Positions 1 through 12,378 of a stretch of DNA of 64,000 nt are shown piece by piece. Position 1 is the stretch's first letter. Each line of letters opens with the position of its first letter. Origin of the DNA: Scleroderma bovista (lineage: Eukaryota; Basidiomycota; Agaricomycetes; Boletales; Sclerodermataceae); the NCBI GenBank assembly GCA_037178675.1, contig JAYMGJ010000216.1, forward strand, positions 1-64,000, in the 5' to 3' direction. Position numbers and translations under genes: made by a program. The notes under the pieces are model-generated. The model did not search any database. It was given only the letters and a program-made list of their open reading frames with translations, and had not been told where the DNA came from.

Positions 1-1534
1 GTTACTTAGAGAAGTAGGAATAGTCGCACTCGTAAGAAGGAAGTTGAATGGGTAGGAAATATGCTGGGGCGAATCAGACTTTTCTTGCGATCCCTGGGCA
101 GCTGGAGCAGGCAATGCTGATATGGGTACAGGACGACCACGGGCTGCAGCAATGTCCGCTAGTAAAGTCCGTGTTGCTTCCTGGAAGTCAGGATCTACAG
201 AGAGGATGTCCATAAATTATCATCTTAAACTGGAACGATTGAGACCCACCGAAAAGTATGTCTGCTTCATCTACTACAACCCATTCAACATTTTCCAAGC
301 CCATCTCGGGATCATCAACCCAGAATTTGCGTCCCAGGTCGATGGAAGAGGCTTCCTGCAGTGCATTCTGTTCCAGCCTATTAATGAGTAACGCCCGTTC
401 CCGTGCTTGTTGTTCCCAATTCCAACCCCGGCCCCTTTCCAGCTCCAGCAACTTCATTGGCGTACCCACCATTACATCAACCGGACGAGATGTGCGACCT
501 CCACTAGGAATGATAATTTCTGCATCGTCACTGTTGTCAAGCACGTTAATCAATTTTTTCATCTTGGAGGCCGTCCCCTTTTCCTTGGCTGTGCTAGGTA
601 CATTGGCCCTCGACGCACACATGATGCGCAGTTTGACTATATGCGAGAGCCGTTTGGCAAAACCCGCTAATTGGCGTGAGAGTTCATGAGTTGGCGCCAG
701 AATCAGGGCGCGAGGGTTGAGTGGTTTCTTCGAAGATGGTTTTCGTGGGGAACATGAGGAATGAAGGCCCACCAGTTCAGTGTGTTTCAAGTCCTGAAGA
801 AGGGGCAGCAGATACGCTATCGATTTTCCAGATCCAGTCTCGCTCGCAAGTAAGCACTCTGTCCAACGCTCTTTCGAATCACGCTTTACGAAGAGATGCT
901 TTAAGGCAAGAGCCTGTATCGCAGTTGGTTTTGCGTTGACCCCAATAAGTTCATGGAGACATTGTTGGAGGCCGGGAAGTAAGGATGTAGAACTGAAGTT
1001 TTGTGGTAGAGCCTCAAGAGATGAATACGATGAGGTGTCAAATTCTTGTTCCAACAGGTTAACTGTTGTGCCACGTCGCTCACGAGCTGCCTCTGCGCGC
1101 CTCTCTGCGCGTTCGGAGTGTGCAATAGCAGCAAAGTGTTTCTCCTCTGCTGATGGTGGCTGTTCTGGTCTTCGCCTTTCGGGTTCGCGTCGTCTACGCG
1201 AAAAAGCATGTTCATGGGGTACTTTTCCTTCGTGAGGTACATTATCCCTGATAAATGATGGCCGTGATTTGGGAGCGACTTCCAGCGTTCCAAGTCGTTT
1301 TGTCTTCCCAGTCGCCTTCAAGGATTTCGCAAGGCGAGTTTTGGGAAGGGAACCTGTGATGGACATATACCATCAGTTACACCTGCTTTGCTGATTGCAC
1401 GTACCAGGCTTTATACTACCCTTCCGACTCTTCCTCCGTGCTACCAACAAGATTGAAGAAGTATGGAGACATGTTGAAAGTGTATCACCGGGACGGCGGG
1501 CCAACGCCCTGCTGAATTGCAAGGCGGAAAGCAT
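1..1534 (-). CDS. MRH4: Mitochondrial DEAD-box RNA helicase, Mrh4-like (3' part outside window)
   Basis: Predicted ATP-dependent RNA helicase of the mitochondrial Mrh4 group, which in yeast acts in assembly of the large mitoribosomal subunit. The first exon (1405-1534) encodes an Arg/Ser/Leu-rich leader starting MLSALQFSRALARR, typical of a mitochondrial presequence; an in-frame Met lies further upstream (1618). A 51-nt intron (1354-1404) joins it to the helicase body. Visible motifs in order: ASETGSGKS (Walker A), PTHELSRQLA (Ia), VGTPMKLLE (Ib) and VVDEADILF (II). A second intron (195-249) lies just after DEADILF; removing it gives DPDFQEATRTLL, as in Mrh4 proteins, whereas reading through hits a stop. 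Motifs III-VI lie beyond the left edge. Family call is firm; the exact start is an inference. Confidence 0.85.
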
Positions 1535-2628
1535 CGGGTGCGAGGTTGCCAGTACCCTGGCTGGGCTGAGTAACACAAAAGCTCGTGCAAGTGCAAGGCA
1601 AGTGCTATGTAAATCCAACCTGAGTTTGAAAATGTAAAATGTAGTCTATGGTTTGTACGTCTACTCATCTGGTTTCCAAAACAATCATTTCACAAGTATC
1701 ATAGGACTCCCACTAGGGCATATTCACGCTGGTTGGCCTGGGAGTCGTGTCTTCCGGGTATTTATGTGAATCCTAAACTACTACTACTGAAGGCCCATTA
1801 TCGGACCAGTGCAAGTATTATATGTCTTGTCCGTCCTATCTTTGACACCCAGGTCCCCTTCACCCCGCTGAACGCGCTGAAAATCAGTGCCACTGGCACT
1901 GATCTGGTGGGCACTTTTTCAGTATCAAAAATCTCCGACACTGACTCTTTCCAATACCTTGAGTCAGCTTGATATTCAGTCCTACATTTTGTTTGACACT
2001 ACATAATATGACATAGGTGACCACTATCAATCCACGCTATATTCCCCCAAAGAGGATCTAACTGACCGTAGATGTATCAACATGAAGAACAAATAGTTCA
2101 ATGATCCAATCCACGTCCTAAATAATGCAACCGAACCTGGATAGCGCGCGAGTCCCGAGGGCAGTGAGAGCACATGGGGCGAGAACGAGGCGCACACCAA
2201 CTAACGTTGACAAATGGGGCTGTGAAAACGGAGAAAGATTATGGGGCCAACCACAATGCTCAGCCCCTGCATGACTTCTCCAGATCCTTGCTCCTATGCT
2301 TCAGCCGTACCCAAATGTGGGTCACACATGGAACCACCCTTTGCCCGAATGATCAAAATAGGTACAACAAGCCTGCCAGGAGAAGATTGGCGAGGCTCTC
2401 AGTATGGGATCGGCTGAAGGCGAACCTGGCCGCTGGTCACTCGATGTCCTCTTACGTGGCATGTAATGGTCCCCCAGTTGTGGTTTGACTTGATGCTCTT
2501 GCTGCACTAGACGTCTCACAGAATACCCTTGCCAGGGCGCTCGGAGTAAATGCAGCAACTCCATACCCTCAGCTGCTTGGATCCGACATGGAGATGATGT
2601 GAGTGATTGATTTCGACTCCGGGTGCAA
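1535..2628. other. Intergenic, no gene recognised
   Basis: This stretch lies between the helicase start and the 3' end of the kinase gene. The open frames are short, lack ATG-led family similarity and show no splice-linked continuation. It probably holds the MRH4 promoter on its left and the kinase 3' UTR on its right. I see no repeat or RNA gene. Confidence 0.5.
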
Positions 2629-4770
2629 TCACTCAAGAAGGGATGGGTGACTATTGGACTCGCCAAATGACTTGGAATGACACGTGGTAGAGATTGGGGC
2701 AGAATCGCCCGATTCGCTTTCGTCGGGTGTAGACGAGAAGTCAAAAAGAATGCCGGCCGTGGAAAGCGCGGACGGGCAATTGGGGAACACGAAAGCAGGG
2801 GTGAATCGCTCAGCCCACGTAGCACCCCTCAGCATGAACGAAATGCGCCTTGCCTTATCCGTCATCACCCCAGTCCAGCTGCGCATTCGACGGACAGCAG
2901 AGCTCACCATCTTTCTGATCACGATGCGGCCAAGTTGCGCGGAAAGAGACGGAGACACCCATGAGAACTTCAGGTGTGGGTCGGAGCCTGCAGCATATGC
3001 CTCCCCACGCTCGAAGTCCGATTGTCCATCCTGAGGGACGTAGCGGAACTTCTCGTCCAGTTTCTGATGGTGGAGAGGCCGAGCCGTGCCGCTGCGGATT
3101 TCCTGCCAGTCCCTATGATAAGTGCATGTAATACATGCTCAGTAATTGTAGCAAGACCAAAAACGAAGTATGGCGTACATTCCATCGAAAAACGGGTGCG
3201 ACACCATTTCTTCGTACGTCGCTCTTTTCTTTGGCTCCTTTTGCAACATCTATGTTGGTGTCAGCCATGCTCAGAAGGGGAAATGAACGCTTCTTACATG
3301 GAAGAGCAACGTCCATGCATGGGTGTGCATGTCACTCCTTGGGAATGGAGTATAACAGATCTTGTCCGCCATCTGCACCTCGTCCGGGCCAAACCAGGGA
3401 GCCTTGGAATGCATGTCATCAGCGTGTGAGCCTACAGTGCAACAAGCCGATCACCTTTCCTGTGAGCATCTCAAAGAGTGTAATTCCAGCTGCCCAGTAG
3501 TCGACACCGAATCCATACTGGTCCTTCAACAATATCTCTGGAGCCATGTAGTCGATCGTGCCACAGAAGCCTCTCACCAGATAAGGCGCACCCGATAAGT
3601 GTTCCGTTAGCCCATTGCAATACGGTGGTGCTTCGCAGACGTTGATCGGGAACACTTTGGACAGACCGAAGTCGGAAATGAGGAGGTGGCCTTTATGGCT
3701 GATAAGCAAGTTGGAAGGCTTGATATCACGGTGAAGAATTCCGCGCGAGTGCAAACTACGCAGTCCGACTAGCTGCATACAACAGTCAACCAAGATAATG
3801 ATTAAAGAATGGATGTACTGACGAGTTCGGCGGCGTAGAACTTGGCCAGGTCCATTGGAAGAGTGCCCATGGAAATGATGCGCTGGTGCAGATCACCGCC
3901 ACTTTGTAATGGCTAGGCCACATCTCACTCATCTGAATGCATGGGGGCAGGTGGAAAGACTCACCATGACCATGTAGAAGTTGACCGTGTCGTGGAAGCT
4001 GGCGTACAGCTGGACAGCATGCAAATTTCCAACATTCTGCGCGAATGCCTGCTGTTCCCTGATTACATTGCGAACTTCTTTTTCACGCAATAGGGACTTC
4101 TTGACCACTTTGAGAGCCACGCGGCTGCAGGTAATGCAGTCCTCTGCTTCGAACACTGTCCCCGTCGCTCCAGAGCCAATGTATTTGATGACGGCGAACT
4201 GGTCAATACTAACCTTGACCTCGGCGGTTGCTGACAATAATGGGATGAAGGAACGAAGTAGGCACGTGAACAGCCTCGTCGATGCCGAGTTTGCAGGGTA
4301 TTCCAAGGGATCTTCCGTATGGCTGTATGTTTGCTTGATCCTCTTGAACAGACAGACCAGACTCTTGGTGGTCATCTTCTAAAAACAACATGATCATCAA
4401 CGCCTGCACAGCATTCATGAACACCCACCCTCCATTCGTGATGAAACAACTTCCTGATCATCCCGAGGATGGCAGTTCGTTTACGGGGACCGCTGACTTC
4501 AGGATTTTGATGCAGGCCAGTGACCTGGACCGCATGTTGCTCTTCGGATACCACCGGCACCACGGCTACATCTGGACCGTTACTGAAGGGCGAGATCTCC
4601 TTGTGTGTACACGATAACCAACAGTGGCCAGGAACGTCCGAAGCGTGAGAGCGGTCCATTGAAGTACCGTTGCTAGACAAGGTGAGAGATGGGGTAGGCA
4701 GCACCAAAGAGGAAGAAGGAGGGCCGCGAGGAGCACTTTCGCCAGAGGGGGTGAGAAGCGGAGTAGCCAT
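2629..4770 (-). CDS. AGC-type serine/threonine protein kinase
   Basis: Predicted cytoplasmic Ser/Thr kinase with every key catalytic element. The N-lobe has the glycine loop GSGATGTV, the VALKVVKKS lysine and the helix-C Glu in VIREQQAF. The C-lobe has [14 protein letters not shown], an activation-segment insert, [21 protein letters not shown] and the closing [18 protein letters not shown]. By hand the introns are 3113-3157, 3250-3297, 3403-3454, 3773-3822, 3913-3964 and 4379-4428; removing them gives one frame across the whole domain. The Ser/Pro-rich N-terminus starts at the in-frame ATG at 4770, but an upstream exon (ATG near 4927, MAKQASA) could splice in. After the domain comes a tail of about 160 residues without recognised motifs. 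The order [13 protein letters not shown] and the HPFF ending favour the AGC group; the substrate is unknown. Confidence 0.8.
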
Positions 4771-6085
4771 GGGGAAGGTACTCTTGAAAGTAAACGACGG
4801 TCTGCTAAGCTTCACATGTTCTAGAGCCTTGGTTAGACCCTGTGACGACGGGTTCAGTAAACGCCGCCCGAGAGGGGAGGTCAACCAACCGTTTTCTTAG
4901 GAGTCACGCGCTCGCCTGCTTTGCCATCGTAGAAGATTTGGATGAGCATAGCTGCGTAGACGAGAAGTAGGAGAGAGAATGGAGTAAGAAGCGAAAGAGG
5001 GGGCGCAGAAGTGGCTTATACACCGTGATTGTCAGCCACCGTCTTGCCAGGATCGCTTGAAATTCTACACTTGTTCCCCCTCCGATTCGTGCACTTCCTG
5101 ACAGACACCTGGATACAGCAAATGAGTCCACACATCAAATCTATTGCTGGAGAAGATTAGTGAACATGGTTATCGCTATTGTGAACATCTTCTCTAAACA
5201 CCAAGAGCAAAGAAAGGCAATACAAAATACTCCAGGAAAGCTTAGCTGAAGCGAGGACAAGCAGACGATCAAACAGTACACTGCTCACTTACACAAGGAA
5301 TTGACCAATGGACAATTAATTCAGGTAGTATATTCTTGCGGCCAACGCGTAAGAGAGCGGCAGCAATCCCCTCACGGACGATGAAGTCCTACCCAGCCGT
5401 TTAGCAAGCCCACAGATGCATGAAAAAAAGCCATGGTTCGAGTTCTCCGTCAAGGTTAAAGCCACAGAGTTCATCCAACGCGTGCATAAAACGATGTCGC
5501 AACGATGATATTTCCTGCAACACCGTCTTCCATGTACCAGAGCCGTCGCCTTCTGGTGAGCGAGGGCAGCGGAGAAGGGGCCTGCCGACCGTTATCTCAG
5601 ACAACTGCATACATGAGTCGGCGTTGCGTCAGGTCCTGAAGGAAGCGCAGAGTAGAATCACTGTGTCGTGGTGTTCTGCATAGTGGCATGACTGTTCTCA
5701 GCCAGCTAACGCCAGGCTAACCGCAGTCAGGCCACTAGTGGAGAAGCATTTCGATGGGGTAACAGAAGTGTAGAATGCAGAGGGAACCGATCAGAAGGTC
5801 TTGTGATGCGTATGAAAGTAGATTCGTTGGGACGAAGAACGAACACGGTTAGGTAGTTTATATGTCGTAGTGCATATTGCATAGTTAGTCGATATATCGC
5901 ACTACATAGAAGTTGTTCTTTGACTTCGAAGTTGCACACCCACGGGCCTGTGGTCCGTACACTGTCCTTGTGTAACTAGGTGAGCGCCCCGTTTCTTGAC
6001 CGCGCAGCCCTCTCTCCTAATCCCCCGCGTGTGCATTTCAGCAGCCAGAACTTCACCTACTTGGTCTAATCGTGCCATCCCCACG
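4771..6085. other. Intergenic between kinase and EAF3
   Basis: Most of this stretch looks non-coding and must contain the divergent kinase and EAF3 promoters. One minus-strand open frame (about 5401-5570) reads LRHRFMHALDELCGF and ends LFFMHLWAC before a stop. Its composition is protein-like and a splice acceptor (ctcaccag) precedes it, but I could not connect it to a start or a family, so it is not called as a gene. Confidence 0.4.
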
Positions 6086-7533
6086 ATGTCCCTCGTTTTC
6101 ACTGTCGGCGAGCGTATCCTATGCTACCACGGCCCTCTCATCTACGAGGCAAAGATTCTCAAATCGGAAGTGTGGGACGAGACCAACACCAAGACCGCCG
6201 TCGTCGGGCCACACTTCTTCGTGCACTACAAGGGGTGGAAACAGACGTATGTCACGATCCTCATATACTGGAAACATCTTGCTTTTCCGTGCAAAGTTAA
6301 CACGACACGCATGCAGATGGGATGAGTGGGTGCCCGTACAGCGGCTTCTCAAGTACAATGAGGCTAATGTAGCGCTGCAAAAAGCGCTCATGAGCCAAGC
6401 ATCGGCCGCCGCGTCTTCATCCTTGGGCGCTTCGAAAGGAAAGAGCACGAGCGGCGCAACAGGTACAACAGGGACAGGAACCGGACGGGCCAGAAAGGAT
6501 GGTCGCGGGATGAAGCGAGGAAGGGAAGAGGTGAGCTCCCGTTTTCTGACTCGTATTCCTGGGACGCTGTGAGCACGTTGGCCCCTCTGTGCATGATTGA
6601 CGACGGGCTGGCTCTTGTCCTTTTCTCGTTAATCTTTCCCCTGGAGGCATCTGCTATCATTTACTGACGAATTTACATTTGTGCTATGCTGCTGTATCCT
6701 TACATTGTAGGATGAGAATAGTCGGAAGCCTGAAATGAAATTAACCGTACCCGAGGTACTCAAGGTGCAACTTGTGGATGACTGGGAGGCAGTCACCAAA
6801 AATAACCAGGTGTGTTTGAAATATTCCTCGCATCATACTGTTATAGCTGATTTTTATTGTGAAATCTCATTTGAAAATGGACTGATATCCCACATAGCTT
6901 GTTCCTCTCCCTCGCAAACCAAACGTACTTGAAATCCTACAAGAATTCAAAGACTATGTCATGAAAATGGGTAAACAGACGAGGCATGCCTTTTATGAGA
7001 CGCTACACGACAGCTTGCTTATCACGTCCCCATAGCCTTCGTGATCCGGAGCTTATTCTGCCTACGATCATTTCCGGTCTCCAAGTGTACTTCGACCGGT
7101 CACTGGGAGCAAATCTCCTTTACCGCTTTGAGCGCCCCCAGTATGCGGAGATCCGCAAGACCTATGTCACTGGTCCGAAAGTCATTGTCGGGCAGGAGAA
7201 AGAAATGAGCGCGATATACGGTGCAGAGCATTTACTGAGGATGTTAGGTGATCTCCTCTTTTCGGTGATATATCGGAAAGGACAACTCCTAACATGTCCC
7301 GTTTTCTTCAGTGAGCCTACCTCAAATGGTGGCCAGCTCCACGATGGATGCGGAGAGTGTGGGGCTGGTGAAAGATTATGTGAACGAGTTACTTGTGTAT
7401 GGCTCTCTTTTGTTTCGGAGTTCTGATACCTAATAACCGCCCAAACAGTTTCCTTGTACATGAGCGCAATCGGCTGTTTCTGACGGAGTACGAGAGTTCA
7501 AGCTTGCAGTACCAGAATATATCTCGATCATAA
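6086..7533 (+). CDS. EAF3: Chromatin protein Eaf3 / MRG15 (chromodomain + MRG domain)
   Basis: Eaf3 is a shared subunit of the NuA4 histone acetyltransferase and the Rpd3S deacetylase; its chromodomain binds methylated H3K36. The N-terminal chromo barrel is visible as FTVGERILCYHGPLIYEAK, then HYKGWKQTWDEWVPVQRLLK across intron 1. A Ser/Thr/Gly-rich basic linker follows, then the MRG domain: LKVQLVDDWEAVT, LVPLPRKPNVLEIL, LPTIISGLQVYFDRSLG, LLYRFERPQYAEI, LVSLPQMVASSTMDAESV and the C-terminal RNRLFLTEYE. Exons by hand: 6086-6246, 6317-6530, 6711-6809, 6898-6970, 7014-7247, 7312-7396, 7449-7533. Intron 2 (180 nt) is unusually long for this window. All exons join in frame and the protein has the usual length for the family. 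Confidence 0.93.
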
Positions 7534-7788
7534 TTTTATCTGTTTCTCTGATAACAATCCTTCTTGTCACAGCGCCGCAGCCCCATTACTTATCCAAAAT
7601 TACTGTCTGCGCACCCTGATAGTTGTGGACATTGTGAGTCTTTCCGGCGCCGATCGGCGGCTCCAAAGCCGGTGGAATGGGCCCCTACCAGATGTCATCG
7701 TGACGTCATGAGCGAATAGACAACTATTTAATAATCTTCCCCCGGTTTTACGCCTTATCCTCTGCCTCCTTCCATACTGAAATCACAG

Positions 7789-8623
7789 ATGGCTTCTATC
7801 GTCACTGGTGCAACTCGTGCAGCCCACTCTGCCGCAGCAACGGTACTTAGTGCCGCTCAAATCCAAACCGGCGAACAGATACATACGAAACCTCTTAAAG
7901 AAGACGACCCTGTAAAGCGCGTGACGCTTGATTTGGCAGGAAAAAACATCATTGTAAGTCGGATGCAATTACAATGAGCAGGGATCCAGGGATCCTGTGC
8001 CTTTTCAAGATAGACTTTTGACACCGGTGTCTTATTTGTAGGTCGGCATCCCAGGCGCGTTTACGCCCGCGTGTAGCACCCAGGTGCCACAGTACATCGA
8101 GGACTATGACAAGTACAAAGCGAAAGGTGTAAATGATATTTATGTCGTTTCTATCAATGACGTCTATGTGATGAAGTGAGTCATCTGCTCCGCCCATCTT
8201 CAGTGATCAGCATGTTGCCTTTGGTTCTGCTGTCTTCTGGAGTAATGACATCGTTCGTAGGGCATGGAAGAAAAACCTTGCTCCCGGTGGCACCGGTATG
8301 TGGCGCATAGGCTAGGAATGTGGAGACCGGCTGATTCATACACCCTGCACGCACAGGTGTGCGTTTCATCGCGGACGACAGAGGAGAGTTTGTGGGTAGT
8401 CTCGGCCTCGTTTACGATGCGACTGACCATCTCGGAGGTCCGCGTGCTAAGGTGAGGCATTCTCAACTTGCGTTCTCAAACGGTGTAGATAAAATGCCGA
8501 TGCATTTAATTTCAGCGTTTCGTCGTCGTCTCACAAGATAGCAAAGTATCCTTTATAGCTGTGGAAGAGGACGCCTCCAAGTCCACAGTCACAGAGTCAG
8601 GCAAGGTGCTCGCCTTGTTGTGA
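7789..8623 (+). CDS. Peroxiredoxin, Prx5/Ahp1 type
   Basis: Thiol peroxidase of the AhpC/TSA (Prx5) type that reduces hydrogen and alkyl peroxides. The peroxidatic cysteine lies in the diagnostic motif GIPGAFTPACSTQVP. Conserved downstream segments are IYVVSINDVYVMKAW, GVRFIADDRGEFVGSLGL and the terminal KVLALL. Exons by hand: 7789-7953, 8042-8175, 8261-8295, 8357-8451, 8516-8623; all joins keep frame. A leader of about 50 residues (MASIVTGATRAAHSAAATVL) precedes the domain and is rich in Ala/Ser/Thr with few acidic residues, so mitochondrial import is possible but not shown. I see no second conserved cysteine, so a 1-Cys mechanism is likely. The gene starts 255 bp after EAF3 ends, on the same strand. 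Confidence 0.9.
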
Positions 8624-9963
8624 GTGGTGGACCCTCTCCGACGACGGCAAAAGGTTGGGTGAAGTGCGCAGTTGATAGCATGATTGAGGGCGAATATCTG
8701 AAGAATGGTTCATGACATTCGGTGGTCATGGTGCGGTCTGCGTGTATGTACTACAATACTGATATGTGCAATCGATCAGAACACGACCTGCAGGTGTTGA
8801 CCTCGATCAGTATGGAAGTGGAGCCTGATCAAACTAGCGCATGGCGCCCGTCCGCCGGCCGGTGGCGGAACTTAGCCAAAGTTTTAGTAACAAGCTCGAG
8901 ATCTTACTGACTCTTCAGATCGCCGCGGACAGAACACTGTGATGAGGCCCCCACTTGGTGTAACACATTGGACATTCTCGTCCTGATATCTCCCACTCAC
9001 CCTGATTCCACAGCGCCCAACGTTTATATGAGTTTTATTGGCGTTGGTAGTAGTCTTGGTAGTCACAATGTCCCCATGCCAACTGTTGACTGTGGGTTGG
9101 CGGAAACAACCATGTAGCGACTGTAGCCGCATCCAGATAATCTGCCCAGTTCACCGGGCTGCAATTTCTGCCGAGTCGGATGCTTGTCGGGTGCGTTGCA
9201 CTGCATCGGACGGACTGAACACTCTGAACACTAATAACTCGATCGTCTATAATCTGGGAGCGGATACAGTGCTCGCTCGTACGGCAGTATGAGACGTGTA
9301 CATGCAGTTATTGTTTTTCATATAAGTGCTGCTGATCGAACGGCAGTAACTTCTCCGATGACGGTTGGACGATCTCTAAGATCCGGGATCTGACTACCCA
9401 TCATCATCTATACTTTGTCGGACAGTCTTCTAGGTTGCTATCGTGCACGAAGGCTCTGTCTGGGATCACTGCGCATCCCTACAGTACTTGCCATAGCTTG
9501 CCTGTGCCTCCCTCGACTGTGATCAGTATTTCAAGAAGTTGGTTGAACGTGGCACCAACGTGAAATTGACGGCTTCTTTCTTTCCAGACCAAGTGCTTCT
9601 TGCTTCTCCTGTGTTTTCCTCTCCACTGGCTGTGGTTTGGGAACCGTTCACCCCTACACCTATGTGATCCAGACAAGTTTAGCTTGCTCGCATTCGAGGC
9701 ACTGCCGACGGAGGCATCATGCGTTTTTCCACTGGTGCGTCAGATCTTCAACATTGGTCGACTCGGAATGGAATTCAAATGGGGTCATCCCCGCGATCGG
9801 TGAATAGCCATCGCAGCTTGTGTTTAATAAACGCTGAGGTCTTTCAGCGGGATCTATTTACGCTACTTCCACAGCTTCGATCGAAAATGGCATACATAGT
9901 ATCCAGAGACATAGGTCCTGGACTCACCATTTCGGGCGGCGGGCTCCATACACGGTTAGTTTA
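8624..9963. other. Unassigned stretch before membrane protein gene
   Basis: No convincing gene. Sequence from about 9480 onward could hold 5' exons of the downstream membrane protein (for example the open frame from 9719, starting MRFSTGASDLQHWS), but I could not build a continuous ectodomain. The 8624-9480 part shows nothing recognisable on either strand. Confidence 0.4.
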
Positions 9964-11175
9964 GTGGCACTCGGTTTCTCGGGAACACAGAAATCGTCCG
10001 TGCCGGCATCCAGCCACGACTTCTACGTCCATGGCGGAACCATAAAGGACCATGTGAAAGGGAAGTTCGCTCCAGCCTATCCCACCTTTGCGGTATTTGG
10101 CACGTCGTCTTGGTGTGCAGCTCGTCACATGCCCTACCTTGGATATTCCGGGCAGTTGCAGTCAGTGATGCGTGAGTCCATCTATTGCATGGCCATCCCC
10201 TGAGGTGGTTTGACTCTGTTCTCAGGTCTGGAGCATTGGTCACGACCACTCCAATCGTGTGCGTATCTTGGCTTTCCAATTGTATATCTTGCATCACCAT
10301 ACTGGAGATTCTCAGTGGCACAGATGCACATATACCTTCAGGTCATGTCCAACCACCATGATATGACTATTATCGGCGTGTGCGTCTCGATTGGGGGCAT
10401 TGGCCTTCTTGCAGGTTTGGCGTATGCGATAGTGAAGTATCGACGGAGAATGAGGGGATTGATTAGGTGGCAGGATACCCGTCCCCGACCATTTGGTGCA
10501 CCAGTCTCTGCTTCTACACTTCCACCCTTTCCACTCGACGCCAACGTCCGCATGCCAGTCCTAGATATCTCAAGGAATAATTCGGCAACAGATGTGCCTC
10601 CACAACCGTCACAGGACTCCAGATCTGGACCTGCTCAGGCACACAGAGAAACTGTGCCTCTGGAAGAAGCTCCCGCTAGACTTCCAGCCCATCCACGTCC
10701 CCCACAGTCTTCGGGGCGTTCCGGTCACCGTCAAGTATCTGACCAGTCGCATCGGTCTCCTGGTCGCACCCGGGCACGAACCCGGCGTGCGAGCGAACAT
10801 CCCTCTCCATCCCCAACTCCATCACACTTGCTTGATAGAGAATACCAGACTCTTAAAGACGCTCTACGCCCGTCTCGTTCGGCGAATGATTTGGACCGGG
10901 CTGCAGCACGCTCCCATGGTCGTGGAATGACCTACCCGCGTCCGGAACCGTTACCTCCACCACCAAACGACCAACGACCTACACACCAAAGTGGCCGTGG
11001 TCCTGACCATTCGAGAACGCCCTTAGTTAATGAGGGCACCAGTCGTATACGACCTTACCATTCTGCTTCTCCTGTCGTGGGACCGGGACACGCGGCAGGT
11101 TCTTCTCGCGTCCAACATCACGATGCAGGTCCTGTGCTTGCCAGTGATCTGCCCCCTCCTTATACGAGCTCGTGA
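9964..11175 (+). CDS. Single-pass membrane protein with long disordered cytoplasmic tail (5' end unresolved)
   Basis: The clear part is the last exon. It encodes one hydrophobic segment (MTIIGVCVSIGGIGLLAGLA, about 10363-10425) followed by the basic stop-transfer KYRRRMRG. A Pro/Ser/Arg/His-rich tail of about 240 residues comes next and ends DLPPPYTSS. This layout (extracellular N-terminus, one TM, low-complexity tail) is common among basidiomycete surface proteins of unknown role. The terminal PPPY is a classical WW-domain ligand, as used by Rsp5/Nedd4-type ubiquitin ligases; that partner is an inference. Upstream exons are uncertain: an intron around 10176-10230 (gtgagt to ctcag) is likely and coding sequence extends to at least 9964, but the signal peptide and start were not identified. 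The stop at 11175 is firm. Confidence 0.55.
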
Positions 11176-11432
11176 TCTCCCATACGGTTGACAGTCTGCC
11201 AAGTGGAATAAAATATAATGGTCTTGGCGTTTGGTGCATAAACTCAATCATTCCTGATGGATAATTCCCATTAATTGATCACAGGTTGGTGATTATACAG
11301 CGGTATGACATGTTACTGGATTTGCGTTCCATACCCCCTGATACCCTCGGCAAAGCCCCACGATGTCTCTAGCTTCAAAGAATCCGAGATGTACACACCT
11401 TCCTCTGTGATTGTCGCGATTTGATACTTCAT

Positions 11433-12378
11433 TTATACAGGTTCAGCAGGCGATATAGCCATAGAGATAGATGTACGGACCTTGTCTAAACTTCGAGCGT
11501 CGCGATAGAAAAGTACACGCATACAATCTTCCAGGATCTTTTGTGCTTGCTCTGTCGTCAGCACGTCTTCATATCCTTCTACTGCTTTGCGCAGTAGTGG
11601 TTGTGCAATGTAGGCTCCAAAGCCAGTGGCGAGAGTTGAAGCCGTGTATGTTGTACCCAGTAGATCGACATATGACAAGAACCTGTAATGATGACGATCA
11701 AAACGGAGCTCACTAGCAATTCGCCCGTATGTACCTCTTTCCGTCCTTGAATCCGCCAATGAGGAGGGAATTCCACAAGGGATCCAGCTTTGAGCGGCGG
11801 GCATACATAACCTGGGATAGGTACTCATGTATTTCCACAGGCCCAAGTTCGTGGCCGTCTTGTTGAGTACTTTCCTCGATGTCGACTTCCTGAAGGAGTT
11901 GTTGGAGGTACTGAAAGTCGGACAAGTCACCGCTGGCTCCTATGACGGTGTACTTGCCGACAGAGTGGAGACGCTGGATGTCCTTGAAGCGTGCGAGAGA
12001 GCTGTACGATGCTGACAGTACGAAACGTGAGTGAATAAAACTTAAATAAGTGAGAAGACGTACCGAGGTTGTCTGCTGCCATCATGATGCCGTCCTTATA
12101 CTTGATGGCGAGCACACTCGTGCCAGTGACGATCGGTTGTCTGTGGACAGTCCGAGTCAAAGGTAGGAATCAAATACCGTAGAGAGCACGTACTGAGTGC
12201 GCTGGACACCGTCAGCGAAGGTGTCTGAATGGTTATTGGGTCTCTGATGGATGGGGTGAGTGCCATAGGCATCGAACATATCATTTCTCTTTGGGTCGAA
12301 AACATCAATTCTGGACTGTCAACACATTGAGTGAAAGCAACTTACAGGACGGCCCCAGTTAGTAGGAAAGTGGTCCAT
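11433..12378 (-). CDS. PRE4: 20S proteasome subunit beta-7 (Pre4/PSMB4)
   Basis: Non-catalytic beta subunit of the 20S proteasome core. It starts MDHFPTNWGRP, as in fungal Pre4, then QPIVTGTSVLAIKYKDGIMM, RLHSVGKYTVIGASGDLSDF, HELGPVEIHEYLSQVMYARR, KLDPLWNSLLIGGF, SYVDLLGTTYTASTLATGFG and the ending RVLFYRDARSLDKV. Residues before the mature domain are a short propeptide; the mature N-terminus follows the Thr-Gln-Gln-Pro stretch. Introns by hand: 11683-11734, 12012-12063, 12141-12193 and 12289-12345. The first intron has two possible acceptors. The one chosen (57 nt, aag) gives GRPRNDMFDAYG, close to other fungal Pre4; the alternative cag would make a 30-nt intron. Length is normal and no lesion was seen. 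Confidence 0.92.

Noticed and set aside
188..1366. A single uninterrupted 392-residue helicase frame
   Set aside because: Its last ten residues after DEADILF are intron read-through, and its first two residues come from the intron before exon 2. Splicing at 195-249 and 1354-1404 gives a better match to Mrh4.
2322..2825. 167-codon minus-strand frame overlapping the kinase 3' end
   Set aside because: It is an out-of-frame shadow of the kinase C-terminal exon with no family features.
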